Assembly: GCA_013138735.1 (NCBI GenBank)
Contig: WTCE01000075.1
Span: forward strand, 1-43,684
Direction of reading: 5' to 3'
From: Crocinitomix sp.
GTDB taxonomy: Bacteria > Bacteroidota > Bacteroidia > Flavobacteriales_D > Crocinitomicaceae
DNA: 43,684 nt
Both the position numbers and the translations under genes were made by a program. Numbering within the stretch: the first letter of the stretch is position 1; the number at the start of each line of letters is the position of its first letter. A model generated the notes under the pieces. It had not been told where the DNA came from and ran no database searches. It saw only the letters and a list, made by a program, of their open reading frames with translations. Positions 27,263-37,400 of the stretch are shown here, one piece after another.

Positions 27263-28315
27263 TCAAACGTTTTTACTGTATACTCTCCATTTCTCTAAGA
27301 GTTTCAAAAAACCCTCAGGAAGTTCAGATTCGTAATAAACTCTTTCACCCGAAACAGGGTGTTCAACGCCCAATGTTTTCGCATGCAAAGCTTGGCCTGG
27401 AATCAATTTAAAGCAGTTGTTTATAAACTGTTGATACTTAGTGAATGTAGTCCCTTTCAAGATGCGATCTCCACCATACTCTAGGTCATGAAATAAGGGG
27501 TGCCCAATGTGCTTAAAATGAACTCGAATTTGATGCGTTCTTCCAGTTTCTAATTTACACTCCACTAATGTTACGTATCCAAATCTTTCGAGCACTTTAT
27601 AGTGAGTTACGGCATGTTTTCCGTACTCTTCATCCTCTTCATAAACTTGAAAAACTTTACGATTTTTCTTTGAACGGCCAATTGGACCGGTAATTGTTCC
27701 TTCATTTTCAGCTAAATCACCCCAAACTAAGGCGTGATATACACGCTCACTCGTTCTGTCATGAAATTGTTTTGCTAAATGGGTCAATGCCGTTTCAGTT
27801 TTCGCCACAACTAGAATTCCGGTTGTGTGTTTATCTAAACGGTGAACCAATCCTGGGCGCCCAAAATAATCTTCTTTTTTGGGCAAATTATCGAAATGAT
27901 AAACGAGACCATTTAGCAATGTGCCTGAATAATTTCCATATCCCGGATGCACGACCATATTGGCGGGCTTATAGACCATTATCAATTCATCATCTTCATA
28001 GATAATTTTGATAGGAATATCTTCTGGAATTAATTTGATTTCGCGAACGGGATAAGGTAAAACCACAGAAATTTCATCTTTAGGTCTTACTTTATAGTTT
28101 GATTTAACTGATTTTCCGTTTACGAATAAAGTTCCGGCTTTGGCAATTGTCTGCAACCTGTTTCGAGAAATGTTTGGTAAACGCTTCATCAAAAACTTGT
28201 CGATTCTTATTGCGTCTTGTCCAACATCTGCAATTAAATTATGATGTTCAAAAAGATCCTCTTCTTGCTCGGCTCTTTCAAATTGAAGATCATCCTCTTC
28301 GGTATTTTCGGTCAT
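27263..28315 (-). CDS. rluD: RluD-family 23S rRNA pseudouridine synthase
   Basis: This 350-residue enzyme has an N-terminal S4 RNA-binding domain (about 36-85) and a pseudouridine synthase domain with the catalytic motif H158-R-L-D161-K. Other family segments are DDELIMVYKPANMVVHPG and the C-terminal RTHQIRVHFKHIGHPLFHDLEYGG. RluD modifies helix 69 of 23S rRNA; the assignment within RluA/C/D is by best resemblance. The N-terminus has an acidic extension. Its ATG overlaps the stop of the upstream T9SS cargo gene by one base (TAATG), so translation is coupled. It is the last gene of the PASTA operon. Confidence 0.9.
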   Translation of the reverse strand: MTENTEEDDLQFERAEQEEDLFEHHNLIADVGQDAIRIDKFLMKRLPNISRNRLQTIAKAGTLFVNGKSVKSNYKVRPKDEISVVLPYPVREIKLIPEDIPIKIIYEDDELIMVYKPANMVVHPGYGNYSGTLLNGLVYHFDNLPKKEDYFGRPGLVHRLDKHTTGILVVAKTETALTHLAKQFHDRTSERVYHALVWGDLAENEGTITGPIGRSKKNRKVFQVYEEDEEYGKHAVTHYKVLERFGYVTLVECKLETGRTHQIRVHFKHIGHPLFHDLEYGGDRILKGTTFTKYQQFINNCFKLIPGQALHAKTLGVEHPVSGERVYYESELPEGFLKLLEKWRVYSKNV

Positions 28316-30621
28316 TACTTTTTAATTAGCTTGGAGGCATAGATTGGTGTTCCTGCAGAATCTCTGACATCAACCAAATACAATCCACTTTCCAAGTCGC
28401 TTACACTTACTTGATGTTGATTTTGAACAGAGGTAACCATTCGGCCACTCATGTCAAAAATGCGTAATTCATAATCTCCTGATAATCCACTGATGGTAAT
28501 GGCATCATACGTTGGATTTGGATACATAGTGATTTCTTCTTGAACGCCGTCAGCGTCTAGTGCTAATGTATTATCTAAACCAGTTGAAAAAACAGGACGA
28601 ATTAATAAAGACATAGCAAAAGCAGATGGCAACCATTCTCCTGATGTGTTTCTAAAAACTTTATCGCCATTGTCTATATTCCAATCCAAACCAATATTTA
28701 AACTTAATGAGCTGATGTTTTGCCAACCTACGTAAAACACCTCATTTACTGTTAAGGATGTGTCTTCCGCATTTAAATATTCGAAGTTTTTAAATTCATA
28801 GTATCTAAAGCCATCTTTCGAACCAGAATATTCGGGTGTATGTGATTCGAAATAATCATCTTGATAAATAATTTCACCGGGCTTACCTGGATCAGCAGGA
28901 TCATCACTCCAAACAGTCAATAAAAATACTTCCCCACTTAAATCTGTAACCGACGGTTGAAATTGCATTAAAATCCCTTTTAATCTACCTGCTTCATAGG
29001 CTTCAAATTTATAAGCCATTAAAGATCCTTCGCCTTCAATGCCATAGGCAGCTTCTGCCGAACCATCATCATAAGCATAGTAGTTGTCGAAGCGTTGTGT
29101 GAAATAAGTGGTATCGTTCTCTTTATAAACATTCTTATCTGGTCCAGCAGCAGATGTAAAGCCAAACTTCAAATCAAAAGCTGCTTGCGTACCACCTAAA
29201 CCAGGATCGTATGAAAAATCCGCAGCGCCATCAAATGTTAATGGTGTTAACCCAACATCAAAATTAGTGCTTGGCGAGGCTGATACAGGAATATTGAAAG
29301 GACTCCCACCTTGCAAAATCCCTCCGTAGCGTACTTCCCACTCACCATTGGTAAAGTTTGTTGCACTTGTTGTACTATTAAACGTGCGCAAAACAATGTC
29401 TTCTAACATGTGTTCACTCCCTGCTGTGTTTGCCACATAATGATCCCAAGGAACGCGGGTATAATCTTTTAAAATTGTATTGATCGGATATTGAATGGCA
29501 ACATCATTAAATGATTCGATAAAAACGAATGGCTCAACGCTTAACTTTAGATAATCGATATGCCAATGATCCAAGGCACCAGAAAGTGAGGCGTAATTTT
29601 TAAACCTGAATTGGAATCCATCTTCATAATAACCCACAGGAACGGGGAAATATAAGGTGTCCCATGAATCTGCGACAACATCATCTCCAGACACTGACCA
29701 TTCATGATACCATCCATCCAGATCAGGACTATACATTTCTAGAACCAAACTATCAAATCCTTCTGGCATATTTCCAAAACCTTCTGCTTGATAAATCATT
29801 GTTAAATAGACAATTTCGCCTGGACCTGGTGTAGAAAGATCAATTGGTCTTGAAGTCAAATAATCGGCAACGCCATGCGCTCCATCATCTCCAATTGCAT
29901 AAGGATAACCGTTTTCATCTAAGCCATCAAACGTTGCAACGCCTAACGACCATGGATTAGTAGCGTAAGTATAATTATGACACGCAAAATTATCTTCCCA
30001 AAGTGTATTTGGATCTGTCACCACTTTTGTAAAAACGCGAGCACTATCTTGAACATAAGCCGTTGGATCCATATTATACCAAACCGTGTCTTGGTCAAGA
30101 TCTAAAACGCCGTCTATAATAGAATCAATTAAGGCATAACATTCTTGAAAAACACCCTCATTCAAAACACCTTCAACAGGATATTCACATAAGTTATTGA
30201 CCCAAATATCAAATGGTGTAAATGGGTAATTGCGCACTGTTTCTAATACAGCGCCTATTTCGTCAATCTTAACAGTATCGTGATAAGCGTATGCAGAATC
30301 ACAAAAGATTAATGTTGGATCAAGCGGAGTTGTATTGGTTAGGTCCATTAATCTGTAATATAAAACAGAAGTTACGCCGCCATCTAATGGTTCTGCATCA
30401 AACTGCTCAAATTTATCAGATGAGAAATCATCCCATACGTTTGAAAGCGGAAGCGTGGAAAACTCATAAATAAAAGTACTATCTATAGTTGTCACACCAC
30501 TTGCACGTGTTTGTACAGGTTGCTCGTAAATTGTTTGATTAATTTGCAAGGGACTTATTTTTTCTTGTGCAAAAATAAATCCTGATGCCAATATTGCTAT
30601 CGCGAGTGCAATGTTTTTCAT
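28315..30621 (-). CDS. Large secreted protein with T9SS type A sorting domain
   Basis: This 768-residue protein has a signal peptide ending near SGFIFAQE (residue 19). The body is beta-rich and acidic, with jelly-roll or adhesin-like segments (PGPGEIVYLTMIYQAEGFGNMPEG, WDTLYFPVPVGYYEDGFQFRFKNYASLSGALDHWHIDYLKL) resembling carbohydrate-binding or MAM-like folds. The last 70 residues are a T9SS sorting domain: MYPNPTYDAITISGL, YELRIFDMSGRMV, LESGLYLVDV and a final KLIKK. It is therefore a surface or secreted protein; no catalytic motif was seen. It lies between the PASTA gene (17 bases upstream) and rluD (1-base overlap), an unusual place for a T9SS cargo. Confidence 0.85.
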   Translation of the reverse strand: MKNIALAIAILASGFIFAQEKISPLQINQTIYEQPVQTRASGVTTIDSTFIYEFSTLPLSNVWDDFSSDKFEQFDAEPLDGGVTSVLYYRLMDLTNTTPLDPTLIFCDSAYAYHDTVKIDEIGAVLETVRNYPFTPFDIWVNNLCEYPVEGVLNEGVFQECYALIDSIIDGVLDLDQDTVWYNMDPTAYVQDSARVFTKVVTDPNTLWEDNFACHNYTYATNPWSLGVATFDGLDENGYPYAIGDDGAHGVADYLTSRPIDLSTPGPGEIVYLTMIYQAEGFGNMPEGFDSLVLEMYSPDLDGWYHEWSVSGDDVVADSWDTLYFPVPVGYYEDGFQFRFKNYASLSGALDHWHIDYLKLSVEPFVFIESFNDVAIQYPINTILKDYTRVPWDHYVANTAGSEHMLEDIVLRTFNSTTSATNFTNGEWEVRYGGILQGGSPFNIPVSASPSTNFDVGLTPLTFDGAADFSYDPGLGGTQAAFDLKFGFTSAAGPDKNVYKENDTTYFTQRFDNYYAYDDGSAEAAYGIEGEGSLMAYKFEAYEAGRLKGILMQFQPSVTDLSGEVFLLTVWSDDPADPGKPGEIIYQDDYFESHTPEYSGSKDGFRYYEFKNFEYLNAEDTSLTVNEVFYVGWQNISSLSLNIGLDWNIDNGDKVFRNTSGEWLPSAFAMSLLIRPVFSTGLDNTLALDADGVQEEITMYPNPTYDAITISGLSGDYELRIFDMSGRMVTSVQNQHQVSVSDLESGLYLVDVRDSAGTPIYASKLIKK

Positions 30622-30638
30622 TTGTTCAAATCCTTTAA

Positions 30639-31418
30639 TTATTCGCCTTTATTCGCCCAAACGGTAACCGTAGTTCCAGCTGAAACACTAACACCTTCCC
30701 CACCATTAGGGCTTTGCTCAACAATAATTGTATTTGGCTCTTCTTCTTCAGTACATCCATTGCAATCGATAAAGAGCGAAAGCGTTAAATTAGATAAACG
30801 CTCCTTTGCTTCGGATATTGTTAACCCAACTAAATTAGGTAATGAGCATGTTGTACCATTGTTTCCTTGCGCTACGACTAAATCCACACGAGTTCCTTTC
30901 GGAATTGCTGTCCCTGGCTTAATATCATAGCCCTTGTATTGTTGTTTCAAGACGAATCCCTTGCCTTCGACAGCTGGTTCGTAGCTTATTTTTGTTCGAA
31001 TGCCAATGGCTTCTAGACTTGACTCAGCCATTCGTTTAGACATGTCTACCACATCTGGCATTTTAATCATTTGTGGATTAACAGGGACGACCGATAATAA
31101 TATTTCTCTTCCAGATTTAATGTGCATTCCAGAAGAATCGGTTGGAAGCGGATATTGCCAACAAACTGTTCCCTTTGGCCAACCATCTAAATAAACTGAA
31201 TCTTGAATCGTATATTTAATTCCTTTATCGCTGACAAATTCATCCAAATCATCCATATGGATTTTATAAAAGGTAGGAACTTCGATTTGTTCACCAAAAC
31301 TTGTGTGGCTTTTTAAGTACCATAATTCGCCAAAAATTATAGCCACCCAAACTAAAATAATCAACCCGATATTTATCAGAAATTGTTTACTTATAAAAAA
31401 TCGAAAAAATCTTTTCAT
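30639..31418 (-). CDS. Membrane-anchored PASTA-domain protein
   Basis: This 259-residue protein starts at the ATG at 31418. A GTG 54 bases upstream is in frame but overlaps the likely promoter, and the ATG gives the usual short basic N-terminus (MKRFFRFFISK). One transmembrane helix (about 13-35) is followed by three extracytoplasmic PASTA domains (about 45-115, 117-185 and 190-259), seen as 'MPDVVDMSKRMAESSLEAIG', 'PGTAIPKGTRVDLVVAQG' and 'LPNLVGLTISEAKERLSNL ... VSVSAGTTVTVWANKG'. PASTA domains bind peptidoglycan fragments or muropeptide-like ligands. There is no kinase or transpeptidase domain. In Bacteroidota such proteins often sit next to rluD; here a T9SS cargo gene separates them. Confidence 0.9.
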   Translation of the reverse strand: MKRFFRFFISKQFLINIGLIILVWVAIIFGELWYLKSHTSFGEQIEVPTFYKIHMDDLDEFVSDKGIKYTIQDSVYLDGWPKGTVCWQYPLPTDSSGMHIKSGREILLSVVPVNPQMIKMPDVVDMSKRMAESSLEAIGIRTKISYEPAVEGKGFVLKQQYKGYDIKPGTAIPKGTRVDLVVAQGNNGTTCSLPNLVGLTISEAKERLSNLTLSLFIDCNGCTEEEEPNTIIVEQSPNGGEGVSVSAGTTVTVWANKGE

Positions 31419-31454
31419 TTCAACTGTGGATTTTACCTCATTATAATGATCCCG

Positions 31455-31462
31455 CAAATATA
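31455..31462 (-). promoter_or_regulatory. Possible -7 box of the PASTA operon
   Basis: On the minus strand TATATTTG matches TAnnTTTG exactly, 36 bases before the ATG at 31418. It would start the transcript at about 31448, inside the GTG-initiated extension, which supports the ATG as the real start. No clear -33 TTTG was found. Confidence 0.4.
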
Positions 31463-31541
31463 AGTAATTCACCTTTAATCTTCACGCCCGAATGCCATGT
31501 ATGGTGATTTCATTTATTATTTGCTTGTGGATTGTAGTAAT

Positions 31542-31610
31542 TAGTCACTTGTTCACGTTACGATTTTTATTTTGGCTATGCCAAATCTAAAATCACTCGA
31601 ACTGACGTTC
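31542..31610. repeat. Hairpin repeat, second copy
   Basis: This is the counterpart of 3590-3670 in the same orientation: TTAGTCACTTGTTC at the left and AAAATCACTCGAACTGACG at the right. The inner stem TTTGGC (31571-31576) and GCCAAA (31580-31585) surrounds a TAT loop, extended outward by GATTTTTA with TAAAATC. A further outer pairing GTTC (31551-31554) with GAAC (31599-31602) is possible. The rest of the 31473-31726 spacer shows no gene. Confidence 0.6.
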
Positions 31611-31726
31611 TGGCTCTTGATCGCTGTTCGGACTTAGTGTTAGGTGTTTTGTATTACGCGTTAAGATTTTTTGATTAGGGAAATAGTAGTCCTGCAAATT
31701 CACAATGCCTCTTGCCTAATTAAAAA

Positions 31727-32524
31727 CTATTTAAACTTCCCAATCACTAAACCGTGCTTCTTTAAGAAGTAGACTTTAGAATTTGAAAAAGCGAATTTGA
31801 TGACGCCCTTCGGAATTTCATAAGTAAAGTCAGCCATTAGAAAAGCGTCGTTTGAAACAGCCTCGATAGTGGACATGTTTTGTAAGAGGAGATAATTATT
31901 TAAGACTCCAATATTTAAGGCCTGCGTGGGATATATTTTAATGAAAGTTCCAAAAATGTCAAATATTGCAACTCCCTTGCCTGGAATTAAGACATATAAA
32001 TAATCATTGTGCTCAATCATTTGGCTAGGTGGCTCATCATTGTCGAAAAGTGAAACAAGATTTTCGGTTTGTGAAACGACTTCCAATTCACGGTTCAATT
32101 TTACCAGGCGCATTAATCCACCATCAAGCACCCAAAAAGTATTACCGGCAAATGATTCGCAAACCAAAAGCGGTTGTTGAATACCGATTGATACTAAATC
32201 AATTTCGCCATGAATATCAGTTAATGTGTTATCATAAAAATGCAATACCGATCGATCTTGGTCAAACACCATAGTTCGAAATGATTTTGAACTTTCGATT
32301 GAGGTTGGTCTAAAAGATTTTAGTGAGGCTGTATAAACCGTGTCATTCTGACTAAAATGTTGACTGATAATATCATTTTCGCACAAGTAAACGCGACCAA
32401 AATTATCTACAGAAAATTGAGAAAAGTTTCCTTTAATTGAATCGGTAGGAATAAAGATTGACTGCTGCGCCCAGGAAAAATTTCCGCCGAGCAGGATTAA
32501 TAATATGAGTGTTATTTTATTCAC
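31727..32524 (-). CDS. Secreted protein of unknown function, propeller-like
   Basis: This 265-residue protein has a signal peptide ending near NFSWAQQ (residue 20). The body has repeated beta segments of 8-12 residues (NFGRVYLCEND, RTMVFDQDRSVLHFYDN, NTFWVLDGGLMRLVKLN, DYLYVLIPGKGVAIFDIFG, SKVYFLKKHGLVIGKFK) consistent with a small propeller. It has no lipobox and no sorting domain. The family was not recognised. It is flanked on both sides by repeat-bearing spacers. Confidence 0.65.
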   Translation of the reverse strand: MNKITLILLILLGGNFSWAQQSIFIPTDSIKGNFSQFSVDNFGRVYLCENDIISQHFSQNDTVYTASLKSFRPTSIESSKSFRTMVFDQDRSVLHFYDNTLTDIHGEIDLVSIGIQQPLLVCESFAGNTFWVLDGGLMRLVKLNRELEVVSQTENLVSLFDNDEPPSQMIEHNDYLYVLIPGKGVAIFDIFGTFIKIYPTQALNIGVLNNYLLLQNMSTIEAVSNDAFLMADFTYEIPKGVIKFAFSNSKVYFLKKHGLVIGKFK

Positions 32525-32654
32525 TAGTGTAAAGGTAGTAGAATTTCAATTCTCAATGTTTCAATTCGTTTTGACTTGTTGTTTCAATGATTTAATGGTT
32601 TAATGCTATTTGACTTGTAATGAGCAATCTTCAACAAACCAAAAGTTTTTATTC

Positions 32655-32712
32655 TTTAATCTAATAGCAAAGCGATCTATATACTAACAGCGCAGCGGTC
32701 TAAGATCTATAA
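32655..32712. repeat. Short dispersed repeat, two units
   Basis: Two units in the opposite orientation to those at prfA: CTAATAGCAAAGCGATCTA (32661-32679) and CTAACAGCGCAGCGGTCTAA (32684-32703). The left flank TTCTTTAAT also occurs before the copy at 39341. The preceding part of the 32525-32769 spacer contains loosely repeated TTTAATGG / TTTGACTTG words similar to the tandem repeat at 39108. No gene was seen. Confidence 0.6.
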
Positions 32713-32769
32713 ATCAATTGCCAAACAGTACACAACAATAATACCAAACGTAATTATTTGAATTAAATT

Positions 32770-34497
32770 TTAGAATGAGAAAGTTGCACCACCCAAAAAT
32801 TGAAAGCCTTGTGTGCGATACCTATTCCATTTGAAATATTTTTGTGCGGCCAAGTTATTGAATTCCGCAAAAATTGAAACACGTTTATTATAACGGTACT
32901 CGAAAGAAAGGTTGGCATCTGCCACAAATCCAAGATCAAAATCTTGATCACTGACGTCAGTTGAGAATAATCCTTCAGGACTTTTTCTTCCGCCCAATAG
33001 GGTTAAATCTGACTTCACATAAATTTTATCGAACATATTATAAGAACCTCTTAATTTGATATCAATCTCTGGTAAGTTCCATGCATGCGTCTCTGTTTGA
33101 GTCGTATAATTATTATACGCAACAATTGCATCTACCTTTAATTTTTCTGCGGCTTGATAGCTTATACTTGCGTTTACACCCGTCGCAGTTACTTTATCAT
33201 AAACCACATCAAATTTGTACATATCACTCCAAACAGTGTCGTTTACAAACAGGGCCATATTCGTAAATGTAGTTGAATGAACCTGCAAATTGAATGATAA
33301 TTTTTTCGACAAAGTTCCTTTTATTCCGCCATAGAATTTTAATTCTTTTGTGTTCATTAAATCCATTTCTGAAACAATAAATTCATTTGTTCGATTCAAT
33401 GATTGGAAGGTGTTTTGTGTTAATCCACCACCAATTCCAGCATAAGGAATGAACATGTCATTAAATAGGCTGTATTTCCCCTCTAAATGCGGTATTGCAA
33501 CAAATATTGGATCGGATAAAAAGTCAAAATTCAAATCTACTCCAACTAATACTTTCCATTTTTTACCATAAGACGTAATGGATGGTCTTAAATGTATGAT
33601 TGTATTGTTGTCATTATGCCAATCAGCTATTAATACATCTGAACCTTCACCTGCAAACTTGTATTTATTAAAGCGCACATCAAGGTCTGCTGCATAAATA
33701 TTGTTTCTTAATTGATAGGCCATTTCTGTTCCTATTCCAAAGTTCGAATTTTTGGCATTTAAAATTCGCTCGTGTGGATCGAATTCATGGAAATAGTTAA
33801 AATCTGTTTTAACGGTGTATAATAAAGTAGCACTATCTTTCCGTGCGAAGTTTGAAAAACGGACATTATAGCCAATTCCTTGCACACGATTTCTCAAAGA
33901 GTCTCTAGAAATTAAATTTTGGTTTTCGGTGGTGTCTCGAATGCCATAAAAATGATAACCGTTGTTTAGATAATTGATTTCGCTTTCAATTTTGAATTGT
34001 TTTGTAAAAAACTCCCCAAACACGCGCGCCGTGGTATTGTCAAAAGTGCTTGGCGCATAGTCTTTAATATTTCCAAATGATGAATTATGATTGAGATGAA
34101 CGCCATAGCTCATTCGGCGGTTTCGCATTGAGTTATAGTAAAACTCACCCAATGGACTGATGTAATTTCCTAAACCTAGACGGAGATAACCGGGATATAA
34201 TTTTTCTAATTTTTCAATAATTTTGATCTTTGTAGGATCAATTTGATCAATCGAAATTTCAGTTCGCATATTACGCGACAGTAATGGGTACGAAATATTT
34301 GGAATTGGAATAACCGTATCAATGATTGACGGTTTTTCCGAAATTCGATAAGATGGAGATATCGGTCTTTTAGCAATAGAAATATTCACAAACGTTGAAT
34401 CTTCCGGCTCTAAGTCTACTCCAGCAAAGCTGATTCCTCCCACAAAAAATAGTGGAAGCAACAAAATGTATTTAAAATCTATTCTAATCATTTCCAT
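32770..34497 (-). CDS. Outer-membrane beta-barrel protein, TonB-receptor-like without a clear plug
   Basis: This protein has 575 residues from the ATG at 34497; Met3 is an alternative start. The signal peptide ends near GGISFAG (residue 25). A proline-rich stretch (about 40-75) precedes the barrel. Strands are typical of an outer-membrane barrel (YLRLGLGNYISPLGEFYYNS, MSYGVHLNHNSSFGNI, FKIESEINYLNNGYHFYG, VSIFAEFNNLAAQKYFKWNRY) and the protein ends GGATFSF with a terminal Phe. The last strands resemble TonB-dependent receptors, but no TonB box or full plug domain was seen. It overlaps the upstream TPR gene by 14 bases, so the two are co-expressed and likely work together at the envelope. Confidence 0.75.
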   Translation of the reverse strand: MEMIRIDFKYILLLPLFFVGGISFAGVDLEPEDSTFVNISIAKRPISPSYRISEKPSIIDTVIPIPNISYPLLSRNMRTEISIDQIDPTKIKIIEKLEKLYPGYLRLGLGNYISPLGEFYYNSMRNRRMSYGVHLNHNSSFGNIKDYAPSTFDNTTARVFGEFFTKQFKIESEINYLNNGYHFYGIRDTTENQNLISRDSLRNRVQGIGYNVRFSNFARKDSATLLYTVKTDFNYFHEFDPHERILNAKNSNFGIGTEMAYQLRNNIYAADLDVRFNKYKFAGEGSDVLIADWHNDNNTIIHLRPSITSYGKKWKVLVGVDLNFDFLSDPIFVAIPHLEGKYSLFNDMFIPYAGIGGGLTQNTFQSLNRTNEFIVSEMDLMNTKELKFYGGIKGTLSKKLSFNLQVHSTTFTNMALFVNDTVWSDMYKFDVVYDKVTATGVNASISYQAAEKLKVDAIVAYNNYTTQTETHAWNLPEIDIKLRGSYNMFDKIYVKSDLTLLGGRKSPEGLFSTDVSDQDFDLGFVADANLSFEYRYNKRVSIFAEFNNLAAQKYFKWNRYRTQGFQFLGGATFSF

Positions 34498-37400
34498 CTC
34501 CTATTTCAATTGTGTTATCAACGTCTGGACCTAGGTCCTTTTCTTGATTCTTGTATGCCGTGATGACCTCCATCACAACATTCGCTTCATCCAAAATTCC
34601 ATCATCCATAATGGTATATCCATTCAAGACACTATTAATTGTATACTCGGCCTGGATATAATCATCTAACCCTATTGAGTTTTTAGCTTGTAAGATCAGG
34701 GCTTTCGCCACCCAGAAATTATAACCCGCACGTTCTTTCATCAACACCCTTACCTCATCTTCTGATTTTTTAAACTTTTCTTGCAAATGATAGATCAATG
34801 CAATGCTATATTGCGCTTCTGCACCTAAAACACTTGAAGTTTCTTCGGTCACGGTTTTAAACTCACTCATGGCCTTGTCATAATTGTTCGCTTCTAAGGC
34901 TGCTTTACCAATTACATAGTGCGCTTCTACTTTAACATTATCCAATGCCAAAGGATCAGCCAATACTTTTTTAGCATAATCGGCAGCTACACCTAAATCT
35001 TCTAAGAAAGTGTAACAACGCATTAAGCCAATCTCGGCTTTCAATTTATTTTCTGGAAAGGAGGCGCTATTTTCTAAAATCAAATAATAATCTGCCGCTT
35101 TTTGATAATTCTCTGCGTCATACTCAACTTTGGACGCGATTCCAGCCGCTTCTTCAGTATAAAAGTTGGTTGGTCTTTCTAATAATTGTTTAAACGCATT
35201 TGCACTCAGCTCCATTTGACCCAATTCTCTATAGGAATCAGCCATAAAGAATAAAGCGTCTATCTCATGTCTTGGTCGAGCAAACCTATTCAAATACTTT
35301 TTAAATGATGCGGCGGCATCTGTAAAAGACGAATCTTCATAGGCGCGAAAAGCTCCGTCATACATTAATTCATCTTTTTCATCTTCACCAATCCCTTGAC
35401 CAATTCGATCCAATAAATCTGAGTATTCTTCCGTTCTATTTAATGCCGTATAAACATCTCTTAAGCGATCTAGTGATTCAGAAAATCTTTCAGATCCAGG
35501 ATATTCATTCACAACTTGCAAAAATTGCTTTTCAGCCAAATTATATTCCTGAGCGAATAAGTGCAACATCCCAATTTGAAATATAGCATCTACCACTTTT
35601 AAATGCCTTGGATGATCTTGAATCAATTGTCTGTAATATTTTATTGCTTTGTCTTTATGGGAAGGATCGTCTGCATTTGACATCAATCGGTAAGATTCAC
35701 CAGCCTCATATAAAGCTGGAACAGCCAATGGTGATCTTGCGTGATTGTTTACAATATCTAACATGATTGAAGCCTTATTGGTATACTGCCGCTTAAACCC
35801 GTAGGACAATCCAATTTGAAACTTTGCATAATCGATTTGACCACCACCTGTTGCAATTGCTTTTTGATAAAACAAAATCGCATTGTCATCATCAGGTTTA
35901 GGATTATCGTCTGGTTTACGGACAAAATAACTATCCCCAATTCTTAAATAAGCATCTGTTATTTTTTCTTTATGCGTTTCAGTTTCATCCTGTGTAAAAG
36001 TCCTAAAATATTGAATGGCATTGGCATAATCTTTTTGCTTAAAATAAGCGTAAGCCATATTATAATAAGCGTCATTATGCTCAATTACTCCATATCCACC
36101 TGGTTCATCTAAAAAGGCACGATATTGTGCAATTGCTGCCGGATAATCCGCTTTTTTATAACTTGCCTCTGCAATCCAATACAAACTCATGGCATTTAAT
36201 TTAGGATCGATAGGATAACGTTTCACTAATTTAAAAGCATCAATCGCTTGATCCATTTCTCCGTTTTCAAACAATTCTACCCCATGATTGTAGGCCATTA
36301 TTTGATAAGCGTTTTTCATTTTAAAATCCTTCTCCTCTATTCGATCAATAGATTCCATTGCAGATTTATAATTACCCATTGTAGTGTATACATTCACCAA
36401 ATATTGATACATATCCTGCTTTCGCGGAGAATTGGGGTAACGTTCCAAAAATAGGTTCATAGCTTCCACAGCTTCATCAAAGGGATTATAGTCTAATTTA
36501 TAGGATAACACTGCATAATTATAAAGCGCATCTTCCTCAACCGCGGCGTCAAAAGAAAGAACGGATGCCGCCTCAAACGCATTTCGCGCATACAAAAATT
36601 CCTCTCTTTTTAAATAACATTCGCCAATATGATAAAGTGCAATTTGGCCCAATTCATCTCTCACTTGAGCTACCTTACCAAACATTGGAATGGCATTTTC
36701 ATAATCGCCGCTTTTATAGTATGCGTAGCCTAATTGATAATCTTCATCACGAGTGGTTGCACTTTTTTTATTGTATTCTTCTAAAAAAGGAACAGCCTCA
36801 TCATATTTACCAATCTTATAAAATGCGTCCCCAACCAAATGTGCCATGCCAGCCTCATTTCTTGGATTAGTCGAATCTACCACATTGGGTGCATATTCGA
36901 GAAGCATTTCATATTTACCTTGCAAATAATAAATTTGAGCAATGTAATAAGGCACAACATCCTTAAAACTAGGGTCGTCCTTTAATTTTGTGAAACCTTC
37001 TAAAGCGGTTTGGTAGCTTTTTTCAGTATATGCAATGTGTGAATAGTAATAAAGGGCCGGCGCTTGATATTGTCCTTCAGAACTAATGATTTCGTAAAAT
37101 GCATCTCGTGCTTTTTTCAAATTGTTTCTTCGAAAATGCGAGTAACCTAATTTAAAATAGAATTCTTCTTTTTCCTCAGCGGTTAAATCATAAACATCAA
37201 TTAGCTCCAACCATTCTATGGCGTCAATAAATTTCTTTCCGCGATAATAATATCTACCTAATTCAAGATAAACGTTTTGTCTATGGATGCTTTCAGGATA
37301 TTCGCGTAAGAATTTTAGCAAGCGTCTTTCCGCATCAGCATGATAAAGATGTAAAGCGCTTAATGCACTATAATACATTGCTTTCACATAAATGGGATCA

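Noticed and set aside
31419-31472. GTG start giving a longer PASTA protein
   Set aside because: The extension contains an exact TAnnTTTG -7 box, and the ATG gives the usual basic N-terminus before the membrane helix.
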